Source: Methylobacterium sp. 10
GTDB lineage: Bacteria > Pseudomonadota > Alphaproteobacteria > Rhizobiales > Beijerinckiaceae
Direction of reading: 5' to 3'
NCBI RefSeq assembly: GCF_000519085.1
Contig: NZ_KI912577.1
Location: 69,501 to 133,500, forward strand
Length of the DNA: 64,000 bases
The notes under the pieces are model-generated. The model ran no database searches, was not told the origin of the DNA, and was given only the letters and a program-made list of their open reading frames with translations. The first letter of the stretch is position 1. The number at the start of each line of letters is the position of its first letter. Shown in pieces: positions 33,384 through 41,107 of the stretch. The translations under genes were made by a program, and so were the position numbers.

Positions 33384-33823
33384 TGCCGTGGCGATGATGC
33401 GGGCGCCGGTCGGTCGGACCGGACTCTGCGTCCTGCCAATTCGGGTCCATCACGGCGAAGGTCGCGGACACGGCACGTCCCCCCTCTCGTTCGAGGCTGC
33501 CCTCTTCACACGATCCGCGGGCATCGCGGGTTCCCTCTCCTGGAAGGAGAGGGACAGGGTGAGGTGTGTGATCTCTTCGGAGATGGACCACACCTCACCC
33601 CAACCCTCTCCTTCCAGGAGAGGGAGCCTCGCTGTGCTCCATGCCGATACATCAGAGCCTTCGGAAAGGCCTTTGGGCCGATCCATCGGCATGCCTCTCA
33701 TCCGACCCGCGCGGCGCCTGACCGGAGCCGAACGCCACATCGCGCAGCGATCGATCGGGGCTCGCGCACCACGTGCGTCCCCGCACCGCACTCGCCCCGC
33801 CACGCCGAGGTATCGCTGATCCG
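33384..33823. other. Gap within the mla operon containing a palindromic repeat
   Basis: About 440 bases between mlaF and mlaD. Besides the 92-bp repeat at 33533-33624, no gene is supported; open frames here run through the repeat and have no family features. The gap is unusual in an operon whose other members are tightly packed. Confidence 0.5.
33533..33624. repeat. 92-bp palindromic intergenic repeat, copy 1
   Basis: Outer arms CCCTCTCCTGGAAGGAGAGGG (33533-) and CCCTCTCCTTCCAGGAGAGGG (ending 33624), each itself a small palindrome, and inner arms GGTGAGGTGTG and CACACCTCACC. A second copy of equal length lies at 58229-58320 in the opposite orientation; the two differ mainly in the central loop (gatctcttcggagatgg versus the sequence cctatccggcgatgg when aligned). 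A REP/BIME-type element. Confidence 0.85.
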
Positions 33824-34906
33824 ATGGAGACTCGTGCGAACTACGCCCTCGTCGGCGCCTTCACTCTCGCGGTCGTCGTGGCCGCCTTCGGCTTCGTGTT
33901 CTGGCTTCAGGGCGGATCGCGCAGCCAGGAACGGCAGGGCGTGCGCATCGTCTTCTCGGGCAGCGTCGGCGGCCTCGCCAAGGGCTCGACCGTGGCCTTC
34001 AACGGCATCAAGGTCGGTGAGGTGATGGACGTGCGCCTGCTGCCGCAGGACCCGCGCCGCGTCGTCGCCATGGTGGAAGTGGACCGCACGACGCCGCTGC
34101 GCGCCGACACCCGCGCCCGCCTCGATTCGGCGATGCTCACCGGCGTCTCGACGATCTCGCTCTCCGGCGGCAACGCGGATGCCCCGGCTTTGACGCCCGG
34201 CTCCGGCGACCAGACTCCGACCATCTTCGCCGACAGTTCCGACATCCAGGACATGATGACGGCGGCCAAGCAGATCGCCCAGCGCGCCGACGACATGCTG
34301 CAGCGCCTCGACAAGCTGGTGGCCGGCAACGAAGGCGCCATCACCCGCACCCTCGCCAACGTGGAATCGTTCTCCAAGACCCTCAACGATGCGGGCCCCG
34401 CCGTGAGTTCGCTGGTGAAGGCCATCGACGGGCAGAAGCTCAACCGCGTCATCGACAATGCCGAGCGCTTCTCGGCGGCGCTCAGCACGGCCAGTCCCGA
34501 TGTCGAGGGCGCGGTCAAGGATGCGCGCTCGCTGGCGGCCAAGCTCAACGCCTCGGCCGATCGGGTGGACAACGTGCTGAAGGGCGCCGAAAGCTTCCTC
34601 GGCTCCGCCTCGGGCCAGACCGGCAGCAGCACCTTCGCCGAGGTGCGCGACGCGGCCATCTCGGTGCGCGACGCCGGCAAGGCCTTCCGCACCCTCTCCG
34701 AGAACCTCGACAAGCGCACCTCCACCATCGCGTCGAGCTTCAGCAAGCTCAGCGGGACCGGACGACGCGAGGTCGAAGCCCTGTCGTCGGATGGCCAGCG
34801 GACCCTCAATACTTTGAACCGGACGGTGAAGAGCCTCGAGCGCGACCCCTCCCAGGTGATCTTCGGCGGCAAACCATCGTTGCCGGAATACAACGGTGGT
34901 CGCTGA
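33824..34906 (+). CDS. mlaD: MlaD/MCE-domain substrate-binding protein
   Basis: A 360-residue MCE-domain protein. It starts METRANYALVGAFTLAVVVA, with a single membrane anchor at about residues 8-28 that holds it in the inner membrane facing the periplasm. The MCE domain follows (VRIVFSGSVGGLAKGSTVAF and NGIKVGEVMDVRL, then LTGVSTISLSGG). The rest is a long helical extension (residues 140-350) rich in Ala, Asp and Ser with a coiled-coil look, ending in DPSQVIFGGK, a common end in this branch. It would hand lipids between the ABC transporter and the outer membrane. The ATG at 33824 is chosen because the membrane helix begins just after. Confidence 0.9.
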   Translation: METRANYALVGAFTLAVVVAAFGFVFWLQGGSRSQERQGVRIVFSGSVGGLAKGSTVAFNGIKVGEVMDVRLLPQDPRRVVAMVEVDRTTPLRADTRARLDSAMLTGVSTISLSGGNADAPALTPGSGDQTPTIFADSSDIQDMMTAAKQIAQRADDMLQRLDKLVAGNEGAITRTLANVESFSKTLNDAGPAVSSLVKAIDGQKLNRVIDNAERFSAALSTASPDVEGAVKDARSLAAKLNASADRVDNVLKGAESFLGSASGQTGSSTFAEVRDAAISVRDAGKAFRTLSENLDKRTSTIASSFSKLSGTGRREVEALSSDGQRTLNTLNRTVKSLERDPSQVIFGGKPSLPEYNGGR

Positions 34907-35015
34907 ACCCGGCGCCGCCGGGCCACATGTGCTCGGCGTCACGGCACGGAAACCGCTTTGCCGTAGTTTATGGTTGCGCTTCCTGCCGCACCGCACAGGT
35001 TTCCAGGCCTTTCGT

Positions 35016-35594
35016 ATGACGTTTCGCTCGCATGCCCTCGCGCTCGCCTGCCTGTCCGCCCTGCTCGGCGGTTGCGGCGGCGGCGCGCCCATGACCTTCG
35101 ACCTCGCCGCCCTGCCGAGCTCCGGCCGGCCGAGCGTGGCGGCACGGTCGATCTCGGTGGCGGAGCCGGTGGGCCTCCAGCCCTTCGAGCAGGACCGCAT
35201 CATCGTACGTCAGGCCGGGGGCGCCCTGTCGTTCCTCGGCGGCGGCCAATGGGCCGACCGCCTGCCGCGCCTGGTCCAGACGCGGCTGATCCAGAGCCTC
35301 GAGAATTCCGGGCGCCTGAAATCAGTGAGCCGGCCGGGCGACAAGATCGTGGCCGATTACGCGCTCATCAGCGAGATCCGCGCCTTCGACATCGCCTCGA
35401 ACTCCGGCGAAGCCGTGGTGGACGTCTCGGCCAAGCTCATTGCCGACGGCACCGGCAAGGTGGTCGCCGCCCGCATCTTCACCGCGCGTGTGCCCGTGGC
35501 CAAGATCGAAGCCGGCAGTGCCGCGGTCGGGCTCGATGCCGCTCTCAGCATCGTGCTCGCCGACATCGTCCGCTGGGTGAATTCCGGGCACTGA
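35016..35594 (+). CDS. ABC-type transport auxiliary lipoprotein (Mla-associated, PqiC/LptE-like)
   Basis: A 192-residue lipoprotein. The signal peptide ALALACLSALLGGCGGG carries the lipobox LGGC, with the cysteine as the lipidation site. The mature part begins PMTFDLAALPSSGR and has the RQAGGALSFLGGGQWADRLP block and VQTRLIQSLENSGRLKSV, typical of the ABC-type transport auxiliary lipoprotein family that accompanies Mla/MCE systems. It probably sits on the inner leaflet of the outer membrane as the distal partner of MlaD. The ATG at 35016 places the lipobox at the right distance; an in-frame open stretch upstream is not used. It follows mlaD by about 110 bases and ends the operon. Confidence 0.85.
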   Translation: MTFRSHALALACLSALLGGCGGGAPMTFDLAALPSSGRPSVAARSISVAEPVGLQPFEQDRIIVRQAGGALSFLGGGQWADRLPRLVQTRLIQSLENSGRLKSVSRPGDKIVADYALISEIRAFDIASNSGEAVVDVSAKLIADGTGKVVAARIFTARVPVAKIEAGSAAVGLDAALSIVLADIVRWVNSGH

Positions 35595-35619
35595 ACCCGG
35601 GGAGAAGCGCGACGCGCGC

Positions 35620-36249
35620 TCACTCCATCACGGCGGCCTTCATGATCACCACCATGATCGCCTTGGCCGGCTCGGTGCCGACGCAGCGTACGGTGTGCGG
35701 CCTGTCGCAGCGGTAGCGCAGCGTCTCGCCCACCCGTGCCCGCTGGAACGTTCCGGCCACTTCCACTTCGAGGGCGCCCTCGGTGACGGTGAGGGATTCC
35801 ACGGAGCCGCGCTGGTGCGGATCGGAATCGAGCACGCCCCCGGGATCGGCCGTGACCTCGTACCATTGCAGCCATTCCACCGTCTTGATCCAGCCGACGA
35901 TGGCCAGGCGGATCTTGCCGTCGTCCGAGAGCAGGATCGGCGTGTCGGCGCGAGAGGTCTTCTCGATGAAGGGCTCCTCGTCGCTGGTGGCGAGGACCCG
36001 CTCGATGGAGACGTCGAGGGCCTGGCTCAGACGCCAGATCGTCGCCAGGGTCGGGTTGGTCTCGTTGCGCTCGATCTGGCTGATGATCGATTTTGCGACA
36101 CCGGACTGTTCGGCGAGTTCGGAGAGCGAGAGATTGTAGGCCTTGCGCAGCCGCTGGATGGTCTTGCCGAGCTGGCCCGAGAGAACCTGTGCCCCGTTCA
36201 GGATGTCCCGCTGCCGCCCCCGTTCGGGCGTCGTCGCCTGATCTTGCAT
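35620..36249 (-). CDS. XRE-family regulator with C-terminal cupin domain
   Basis: A 209-residue transcriptional regulator. The helix-turn-helix lies at about residues 28-82 (LRKAYNLSLSELAEQSGVAKS and SQIERNETNPTLATIWRLSQA). The C-terminal part (from about 130) is a cupin barrel: DPGGVLDSDPHQRG, ESLTVTEGALEVEVAG and YRCDRPHTVRC, which carries its effector-binding histidines. Proteins of this build (MmsR/PuuR-like) repress transport or catabolic operons in response to a small ligand. The target is not evident; thiD starts 106 bases downstream of this gene's stop on the same strand but lies in its own unit. The ATG at 36249 is clear. Confidence 0.85.
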   Translation of the reverse strand: MQDQATTPERGRQRDILNGAQVLSGQLGKTIQRLRKAYNLSLSELAEQSGVAKSIISQIERNETNPTLATIWRLSQALDVSIERVLATSDEEPFIEKTSRADTPILLSDDGKIRLAIVGWIKTVEWLQWYEVTADPGGVLDSDPHQRGSVESLTVTEGALEVEVAGTFQRARVGETLRYRCDRPHTVRCVGTEPAKAIMVVIMKAAVME

Positions 36250-36355
36250 CGTATCAGAACCTATCGCGCCGTTCCGTACGTCGAACGATCGTGCGATACT
36301 TCAAACGCAATCAGGCATCCGATGCAAGGCGAGCGGCGTCAACTTCTCCCCGATC

Positions 36356-37162
36356 TCAATGCCAGAGGGCGTAGAAATGATGAACCGGCCCGTGTCCCCG
36401 CCCCACGTTCACGGAACCGGATGCGGCGATGGCGGCGGTGACGTAGCGCTTGGCCTGGGCAACCGCCTCCGTGAGCGACATGCCCCGTGCGAGACCCGCC
36501 GCCACGGCCGAGGACAGGGTGCAGCCGGTGCCATGCGTGTTGCGGGTCTCGAGGCGGGCCGCCGCGAAGCGCCGCAAGGTCCCGTCGGCGCTCATGAGGT
36601 GATCGACGCTCTCGTTGCCCTCGGCATGGCCGCCCTTGATGAGCACCGCCCTGGCGCCCAATGCCAGGAGCTTGCGCCCCTGCACCACCGCCTCGTTCTC
36701 GCTCTTCGCCACGGGGGCGTCGATCAGGGTGGCGGCCTCGGGGAGGTTCGGCGTCACCAGATCGGCCAGGGGCAGGAGGTGGCGGCGCATGGCCTCCACC
36801 GCCTCGTCCGAGATGAGACGGTCGCCGCTCGTGGCCACCATGACGGGGTCGAGGACGATCGGGATGCCGGAGGCATGACGGCTGAGCCCGGCGGCCACCG
36901 CCTCGATCACGGCGGGCTTCGACAGCATGCCGATCTTCACAGCCTTGACGGCGAGATCGGAGAACACGCTCTCGATCTGGGCGGCGATGAAATCGGCCGG
37001 CACGTCGTGGATGGCTTGGACGCCCAGGGTGTTCTGAGCCGTGAGCGCGGTGATGACGCTGGCGCCGTAGACCTTGAGGGCCGCGAAGGTCTTCAGGTCC
37101 GCCTGGATACCGGCGCCGCCGCTGGAATCGGAGCCCGCTATGGTGACGGCGATGGGTGTCAT
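36356..37162 (-). CDS. thiD: Hydroxymethylpyrimidine/phosphomethylpyrimidine kinase
   Basis: A 268-residue ThiD that phosphorylates HMP and HMP-P in thiamine synthesis, in the cytoplasm. It begins [26 protein letters not shown] (the substrate loop [17 protein letters not shown] is diagnostic), has [12 protein letters not shown] (here [13 protein letters not shown]) in the middle and [18 protein letters not shown] near the end, the catalytic anion-hole GTGC. Length is normal. The ATG at 37162 is chosen; an extra in-frame ATG 16 codons upstream is less family-like. thiE lies upstream on the same strand, but the 233-base gap has no TPP riboswitch that I can see. Confidence 0.9.
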   Translation of the reverse strand: MTPIAVTIAGSDSSGGAGIQADLKTFAALKVYGASVITALTAQNTLGVQAIHDVPADFIAAQIESVFSDLAVKAVKIGMLSKPAVIEAVAAGLSRHASGIPIVLDPVMVATSGDRLISDEAVEAMRRHLLPLADLVTPNLPEAATLIDAPVAKSENEAVVQGRKLLALGARAVLIKGGHAEGNESVDHLMSADGTLRRFAAARLETRNTHGTGCTLSSAVAAGLARGMSLTEAVAQAKRYVTAAIAASGSVNVGRGHGPVHHFYALWH

Positions 37163-37395
37163 GGCGTGTTTCGTCCCTTGCGTTGCGGTGACCCTAAGCG
37201 GGTTCAGCAAAAGCGGTCACCGGTTTTGCGTCATCAAACCCGCGAGACTTCAAAGGCCTAAGCGAGGTGACGCGTTGGCTTGCCCATGCGAACCTGCTTA
37301 GACCATCGTCCGGAACGAGGAAATCCGGCCCCAATGAAAATGATTTCAGAACAGGGACTTAGAGAATTTTACCGGTAACCCGCTCCGCACCAGGC

Positions 37396-38106
37396 CTATC
37401 TGCCCGCGACCCTCGCCGCGAGGGCCGAATCCACTCGGAAGCGCAGGTCCCTGGCGCGCGCCTCCACCTCCTCGGTGGAAAACAGCGCGGAGATCAGGGC
37501 GACGCCGTCTGCGCCAGCCGCGATGACGGCGGCGGCATTGCTGCCGTCGATCCCGGCGATGGCCCCCACCGGAAAGCCGGTGCCGCGGGCAAGGCGCGCC
37601 CGGAAGGCGATGCGCGAGAAGCCGTCGAGCCCCACGGGCGGGTCGGGGTTGTCCTTGCTCGTGGTCGCGAACACGCCGCCGATGCAGGCATAATCCACGG
37701 GCAGGCGGTAGAGTTCGTCCGCCTGTGCAGCGGATTTCAGCGTCAGGCCGATGATGGCGCTCGAGCCCAGAATGCGCCGCGCCTCCGCCGGGTGCAGGTC
37801 CGACTGGCCGAGATGCACGCCCTCGGCCTCGGCCGCCAGGGCGAGATCGCAACGGTCGTTGACGAGGAGCGGCACCCCGATGCCTGTGATGGCCGCGCGG
37901 ATGGCGCGGATGCGCGCCAGGGACTCGCGCGCGTTCGCGATAGACTTTTCGCGGTATTGCAGAAGGGTGCACCCGCCCGCCACGGCTTCGGCCGCCATCT
38001 CGGCGAGGTCGGCGCCGTCATCGCCGCAGACGTCCACATCGAGGATGCCGTAAAGCCTCACGTCGACCGGCACGGTCGAGCCTGGGGCGGTGTCACGTCC
38101 GATCAC
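37396..38106 (-). CDS. thiE: Thiamine-phosphate synthase
   Basis: A 236-residue ThiE, which joins HMP-PP and the thiazole phosphate into thiamine monophosphate. Seen: LLQYREK near the start, VNDRCDLALAAEAEGVHLGQSDL (the HLGQxDL signature), and GGVFATTSKDNPDPPVGLDGF, followed by AIAGIDGSNAAAVIAAGADGVALISALF. The GTG at 38106 has GGAGGA about six bases upstream. It lies upstream of thiD on the minus strand, but the 233-base gap makes joint transcription only possible. No thiazole-pathway gene is in the window. Confidence 0.9.
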   Translation of the reverse strand: MIGRDTAPGSTVPVDVRLYGILDVDVCGDDGADLAEMAAEAVAGGCTLLQYREKSIANARESLARIRAIRAAITGIGVPLLVNDRCDLALAAEAEGVHLGQSDLHPAEARRILGSSAIIGLTLKSAAQADELYRLPVDYACIGGVFATTSKDNPDPPVGLDGFSRIAFRARLARGTGFPVGAIAGIDGSNAAAVIAAGADGVALISALFSTEEVEARARDLRFRVDSALAARVAGR

Positions 38107-38240
38107 GTCGTTCCTCCGATGAGCCGCAGCGGCGGCATCCTAGGCGGGCGACGGTGCCACGGGAAGCCGATCGGCTCCCATCGCTTGCCGGTACCGGCCC
38201 GTCGGCCTACTCCCCGGATCGACGAAGCACGGAGACAGGC

Positions 38241-38813
38241 ATGACCACCGAGGCCGGGCGCACGCCGAAACAGAAGATGATCGCGGGGGAGCTCTATCAC
38301 CCCGACGACGCGGAACTCGCCGCCGACCTGCGCGCCTGCCAGGTCTGGCTCGCGCGCTACAACGCCATGCTCGGGCGCCCCGCCGACGAACGCCGGATTC
38401 TGCTGCGCGAGATTTTTGCGGGGGTCGGCGACGGGGCGGTGATCCGGCCGCCGTTCCATTGCGATTATGGCTTCAACATCAGCATCGGCGCCCACGTCTT
38501 CCTGAATTTCAATTGCGTCATCCTCGATTGCACGACGGTGACGATCGGCGACCGGACGCAGATCGGACCGGGCGTGCAGATCCTCACGGCGGACCATCCC
38601 CGCGAGGCGGAGGCGCGCGAGGCCGGGCTGGAATTCGCGCGGCCCATCGCCATCGGCCGCAACGTCTGGATCGGCGGCGGCGCGCTGATCCTGCCCGGCG
38701 TCACGGTGGGCGACCATGCGATCATCGGGGCCGGCGCCGTCGTCACCCGCGACGTGGCGCCGGGCGCCACGGTCGTCGGCAACCCGGCTCGGCCGGTGCC
38801 CGCCAAGGCGTGA
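38241..38813 (+). CDS. Sugar O-acetyltransferase (maltose acetyltransferase-like, hexapeptide repeat)
   Basis: A 190-residue acetyl-CoA-dependent O-acetyltransferase with a left-handed beta-helix. It starts MTTEAGRTPKQKMIAGELYH, with the maltose acetyltransferase N-terminal helix (KMIAGELYHPDDAEL). The hexapeptide repeats follow from about 85 (FNISIGAHVFLNFNCVILD, TVTIGDRTQIGPGVQIL) and include the catalytic His in ADHPR. The coenzyme-A-side loop is GGGALILPGVTVGDHAIIGA. The ATG at 38241 follows GGAG at a good distance. The acceptor sugar is unknown. It shares the region between divergent thiE and the NadQ-type gene. Confidence 0.9.
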   Translation: MTTEAGRTPKQKMIAGELYHPDDAELAADLRACQVWLARYNAMLGRPADERRILLREIFAGVGDGAVIRPPFHCDYGFNISIGAHVFLNFNCVILDCTTVTIGDRTQIGPGVQILTADHPREAEAREAGLEFARPIAIGRNVWIGGGALILPGVTVGDHAIIGAGAVVTRDVAPGATVVGNPARPVPAKA

Positions 38814-38896
38814 GGCGACGCGCGCATCCTGCCGCGCGTTGATTCCGGCACGCAATCTGCCATGACGGCCCAATCGCGGACCGGGGAGTCGAACAG

Positions 38897-39898
38897 GTGA
38901 CGAGGGCGCAGGACGGGTTTGCGGTGGAGGCGACCGGTGCGCTTCCCAATCCGTCGGCGGTCGGGCTCGTCGCCGTCATCGTCGCGGCGACGGACGGCGA
39001 ACCACGCGCCCTCACGGTGCGGGTGCCGGGCCAGGCCACGGGCCGCGAGACCGGGTTGCCAGCAGGCCCCCTCGTGCCGGAGCACCCGACGCTGGAACGC
39101 GGCCTGCGCGCCTGGGTGGAACGCCAGACGCAGCAGCGCCTCGGCTATGTGGAGCAGCTCTACACCTTCGGCGACCGCGACCGGCAGGGCGACGATTCGG
39201 GCGGCCTCCACTCCCTCTCCGTGGCCTATCTCGCCCTCGTGCGCGAGATGCGCTCGGCCGCCCTCCCCGAGGCGTCGTGGCACAATTGGTATGCCTTCCT
39301 GCCCTGGGAGGATTGGCGCGCGGGCCGGCCGGCGACCCTGGACGACATCGAGGCCAAGCTTCTGGCCTGGGCCGCAGGGGCGGTGGATGCAAAGATCAGG
39401 CGCCGGCGCGAGGACAGGCTCGGGCTCACCTTCGGCATCGGCGGCGGGGCCTGGAACGAGGAGCGTGTGCTCGAACGCTACGAACTCCTGTTCGAGGCCG
39501 GGCTGATTCCTGAAGCACAGGGGCAGTCCGGCGAGGCATGCGCCACGGATATCGCCACAACGGGGCGCCCCATGACCTTCGACCACCGCCGGGTGCTCGC
39601 CACGGCGATCGGTCGGCTGCGCGGCAAGATCAAGTATCGCCCCGTGGTGTTCGAACTGATGCCGCCGACCTTCACCCTGTTCCAGTTGCAGCGCACGGTG
39701 GAAGCCCTGTCCGGCGCCAATCTCCACAAGCAGAATTTCCGCCGCCTCGTGGCGCAGCAGGGGCTCGTGGAGGAGACCGACGAAGTCACCAGCGGCGCCG
39801 CCGGACGGCCCGCCCGCCTCGTCCGTTTCCGCCGCGAGGTCCTGCTGGAGCGCCCGGCGCCGGGGTTCCGGCTGACCCCGTCGCGGCGGTCGTCGTAA
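38897..39898 (+). CDS. nadQ: NadQ/NrtR-type NAD biosynthesis transcriptional regulator (Nudix-like + winged helix)
   Basis: A 333-residue regulator with an N-terminal Nudix-like domain (residues about 15-180: LVAVIVAATDGEPRALTVRV, EQLYTFGDRDRQG) and a C-terminal winged-helix domain (from about 235: RGKIKYRPVVFELMPPTFTL, FQLQRTVEALSG, NLHKQNFRRLV). This is the organisation of NrtR and of the alphaproteobacterial NadQ (COG4111), which represses nadABC. The Nudix catalytic box (GX5EX7REUXEEXGU) is not complete, as in NrtR-type sensors that bind NAD metabolites rather than cut them. The GTG at 38897 follows GGGGAG. It lies directly upstream of nadABC and is followed by palindromic operators. NadQ is preferred over NrtR by context. 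Confidence 0.85.
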   Translation: MTRAQDGFAVEATGALPNPSAVGLVAVIVAATDGEPRALTVRVPGQATGRETGLPAGPLVPEHPTLERGLRAWVERQTQQRLGYVEQLYTFGDRDRQGDDSGGLHSLSVAYLALVREMRSAALPEASWHNWYAFLPWEDWRAGRPATLDDIEAKLLAWAAGAVDAKIRRRREDRLGLTFGIGGGAWNEERVLERYELLFEAGLIPEAQGQSGEACATDIATTGRPMTFDHRRVLATAIGRLRGKIKYRPVVFELMPPTFTLFQLQRTVEALSGANLHKQNFRRLVAQQGLVEETDEVTSGAAGRPARLVRFRREVLLERPAPGFRLTPSRRSS

Positions 39899-40002
39899 GG
39901 AACCGGTCAGCCGCCGGTACGCGCCGACACCGCCCCCCGGGGATGCCGCAGCTCCAAGCTCGCCAGGCTGAGACGGTTGCACGATATCGCACTGCAAAAT
40001 GA

Positions 40003-40023
40003 ATATGCTCAGGCTCAGCATAT
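40003..40023. promoter_or_regulatory. Palindromic operator 1 upstream of nadA (NadQ-like site)
   Basis: ATATGCTCAGGCTCAGCATA followed by T: arms ATATGCT and AGCATAT, seven bases each. The core ATGCTCA-GGC-TCAGCAT has one mismatch to operator 2. It is 74-94 bases upstream of the nadA start, in the promoter region. Confidence 0.65.
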
Positions 40024-40063
40024 CTAGACAAGCGTATCTCGCGCGCCTACGTTAGTCGGCACA

Positions 40064-40080
40064 ATGCTCAGAATGAGCAT
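40064..40080. promoter_or_regulatory. Palindromic operator 2 upstream of nadA (NadQ-like site)
   Basis: ATGCTCA-GAA-TGAGCAT, a perfect 17-bp palindrome, 16 bases before the nadA start. The ATG at its left edge is an in-frame but unlikely start, because the operator and the GAGGA ribosome binding site lie between it and 40097. Confidence 0.75.
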
Positions 40081-40096
40081 ATATGAGGACGCGTCC

Positions 40097-41107
40097 ATGG
40101 CGGCCACGAGTTTTCCGATCGACCGGGTTTCGACCCTGCCCCTGCCCGAGATCTACGCCCGCGTGAGCCGGCACGTCCCGGCCATCGAATGGCCGGCCCT
40201 GGCCGACGATGTCGCGGCGATCCTGGAGCTGAAGAAGACCCGCAACGCGGTGATCCTCGCCCATAACTACCAGGCTCCGGAGATCTTCCACACGGTGTCG
40301 GACATCGTCGGCGACAGCCTCGCGCTGGCCCGCGAAGCTATCAACGTGGATGCCGACGTGATCGTGCTGGCCGGCGTCCATTTCATGGCGGAGACGGCCA
40401 AGCTCCTCAATCCGGGCAAGACCGTCCTGATCCCCGACATGCGGGCCGGGTGTTCGCTCGCCGATTCGATTACCGCCGCCGACGTGCGAGGACTGCGCGA
40501 AAAATATCCCGGCGTGCCGATCGTGACCTACGTCAACACCTCCGCCGCCGTGAAGGCGGAATCGGACGTGTGCTGCACATCCGGCAACGCTGTGGACGTG
40601 GTGCGCTCGCTCAATGCGCCGCGCGTCCTGATGATTCCCGACGAGTTCCTGGCGCAGAACGTTCAGGTGCTGGTGCCCGAGGTGGAGATCCTCACCTGGG
40701 CCGGCCATTGCGAGGTCCACGAGCAGTTCACCCCCGCCGATATCGACGAGGTGCGCGAGAGCTATCCCGGCGTCACCGTCATCGCCCATCCGGAGTGCCC
40801 ACCCGACGTGGTGGCGGCATCGGACTTCTCGGGTTCGACGGCGATGATGATGAACTTCGTCACGGAGAAGCGGCCGCGCCAGGTGGTGCTCGTGACCGAG
40901 TGCTCCATGGGCGACAACATCGCCGCCGCCAATCCGGATATCGAGTTCATCAAGCCCTGCAACCTGTGCCCGCATATGAAGCGGATGTCGCTGCGGAACA
41001 TCCGCCATGCGCTGGAGACCCTCACCCATGAGGTGACGGTGGAGCCGGAACTGGCCGAGCGCGCTCGCGCGGCGGTGGAGCGCATGCTGGCGGTGCGGCC
41101 GCGATGA
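40097..41107 (+). CDS. nadA: Quinolinate synthase
   Basis: A 336-residue NadA, the [4Fe-4S] enzyme that condenses iminoaspartate with dihydroxyacetone phosphate to quinolinate. It has AVILAHNYQAPEIFHTVSDIVGDSLALAR early (typical NadA), the three cluster Cys in PDMRAGCSLAD, VCCTSGNAVD and KPCNLCPHMKRMSL, and AHPECPPDVV between. It starts at the ATG at 40097 with GAGGA seven bases upstream; a further in-frame ATG at 40064 would lie inside an operator. Its stop overlaps the nadB start (ATGA at 41104). The operators imply NAD-responsive repression. Confidence 0.95.
   Translation: MAATSFPIDRVSTLPLPEIYARVSRHVPAIEWPALADDVAAILELKKTRNAVILAHNYQAPEIFHTVSDIVGDSLALAREAINVDADVIVLAGVHFMAETAKLLNPGKTVLIPDMRAGCSLADSITAADVRGLREKYPGVPIVTYVNTSAAVKAESDVCCTSGNAVDVVRSLNAPRVLMIPDEFLAQNVQVLVPEVEILTWAGHCEVHEQFTPADIDEVRESYPGVTVIAHPECPPDVVAASDFSGSTAMMMNFVTEKRPRQVVLVTECSMGDNIAAANPDIEFIKPCNLCPHMKRMSLRNIRHALETLTHEVTVEPELAERARAAVERMLAVRPR

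Noticed and set aside
37163-37395. Possible TPP riboswitch before thiD
   Set aside because: The conserved CTGAGA and ACCTGATCTGG-type blocks are not present on the minus strand.
40064-40096. Earlier ATG for nadA at 40064
   Set aside because: It lies inside the palindromic operator and has no ribosome binding site; the ATG at 40097 has GAGGA at the right distance.
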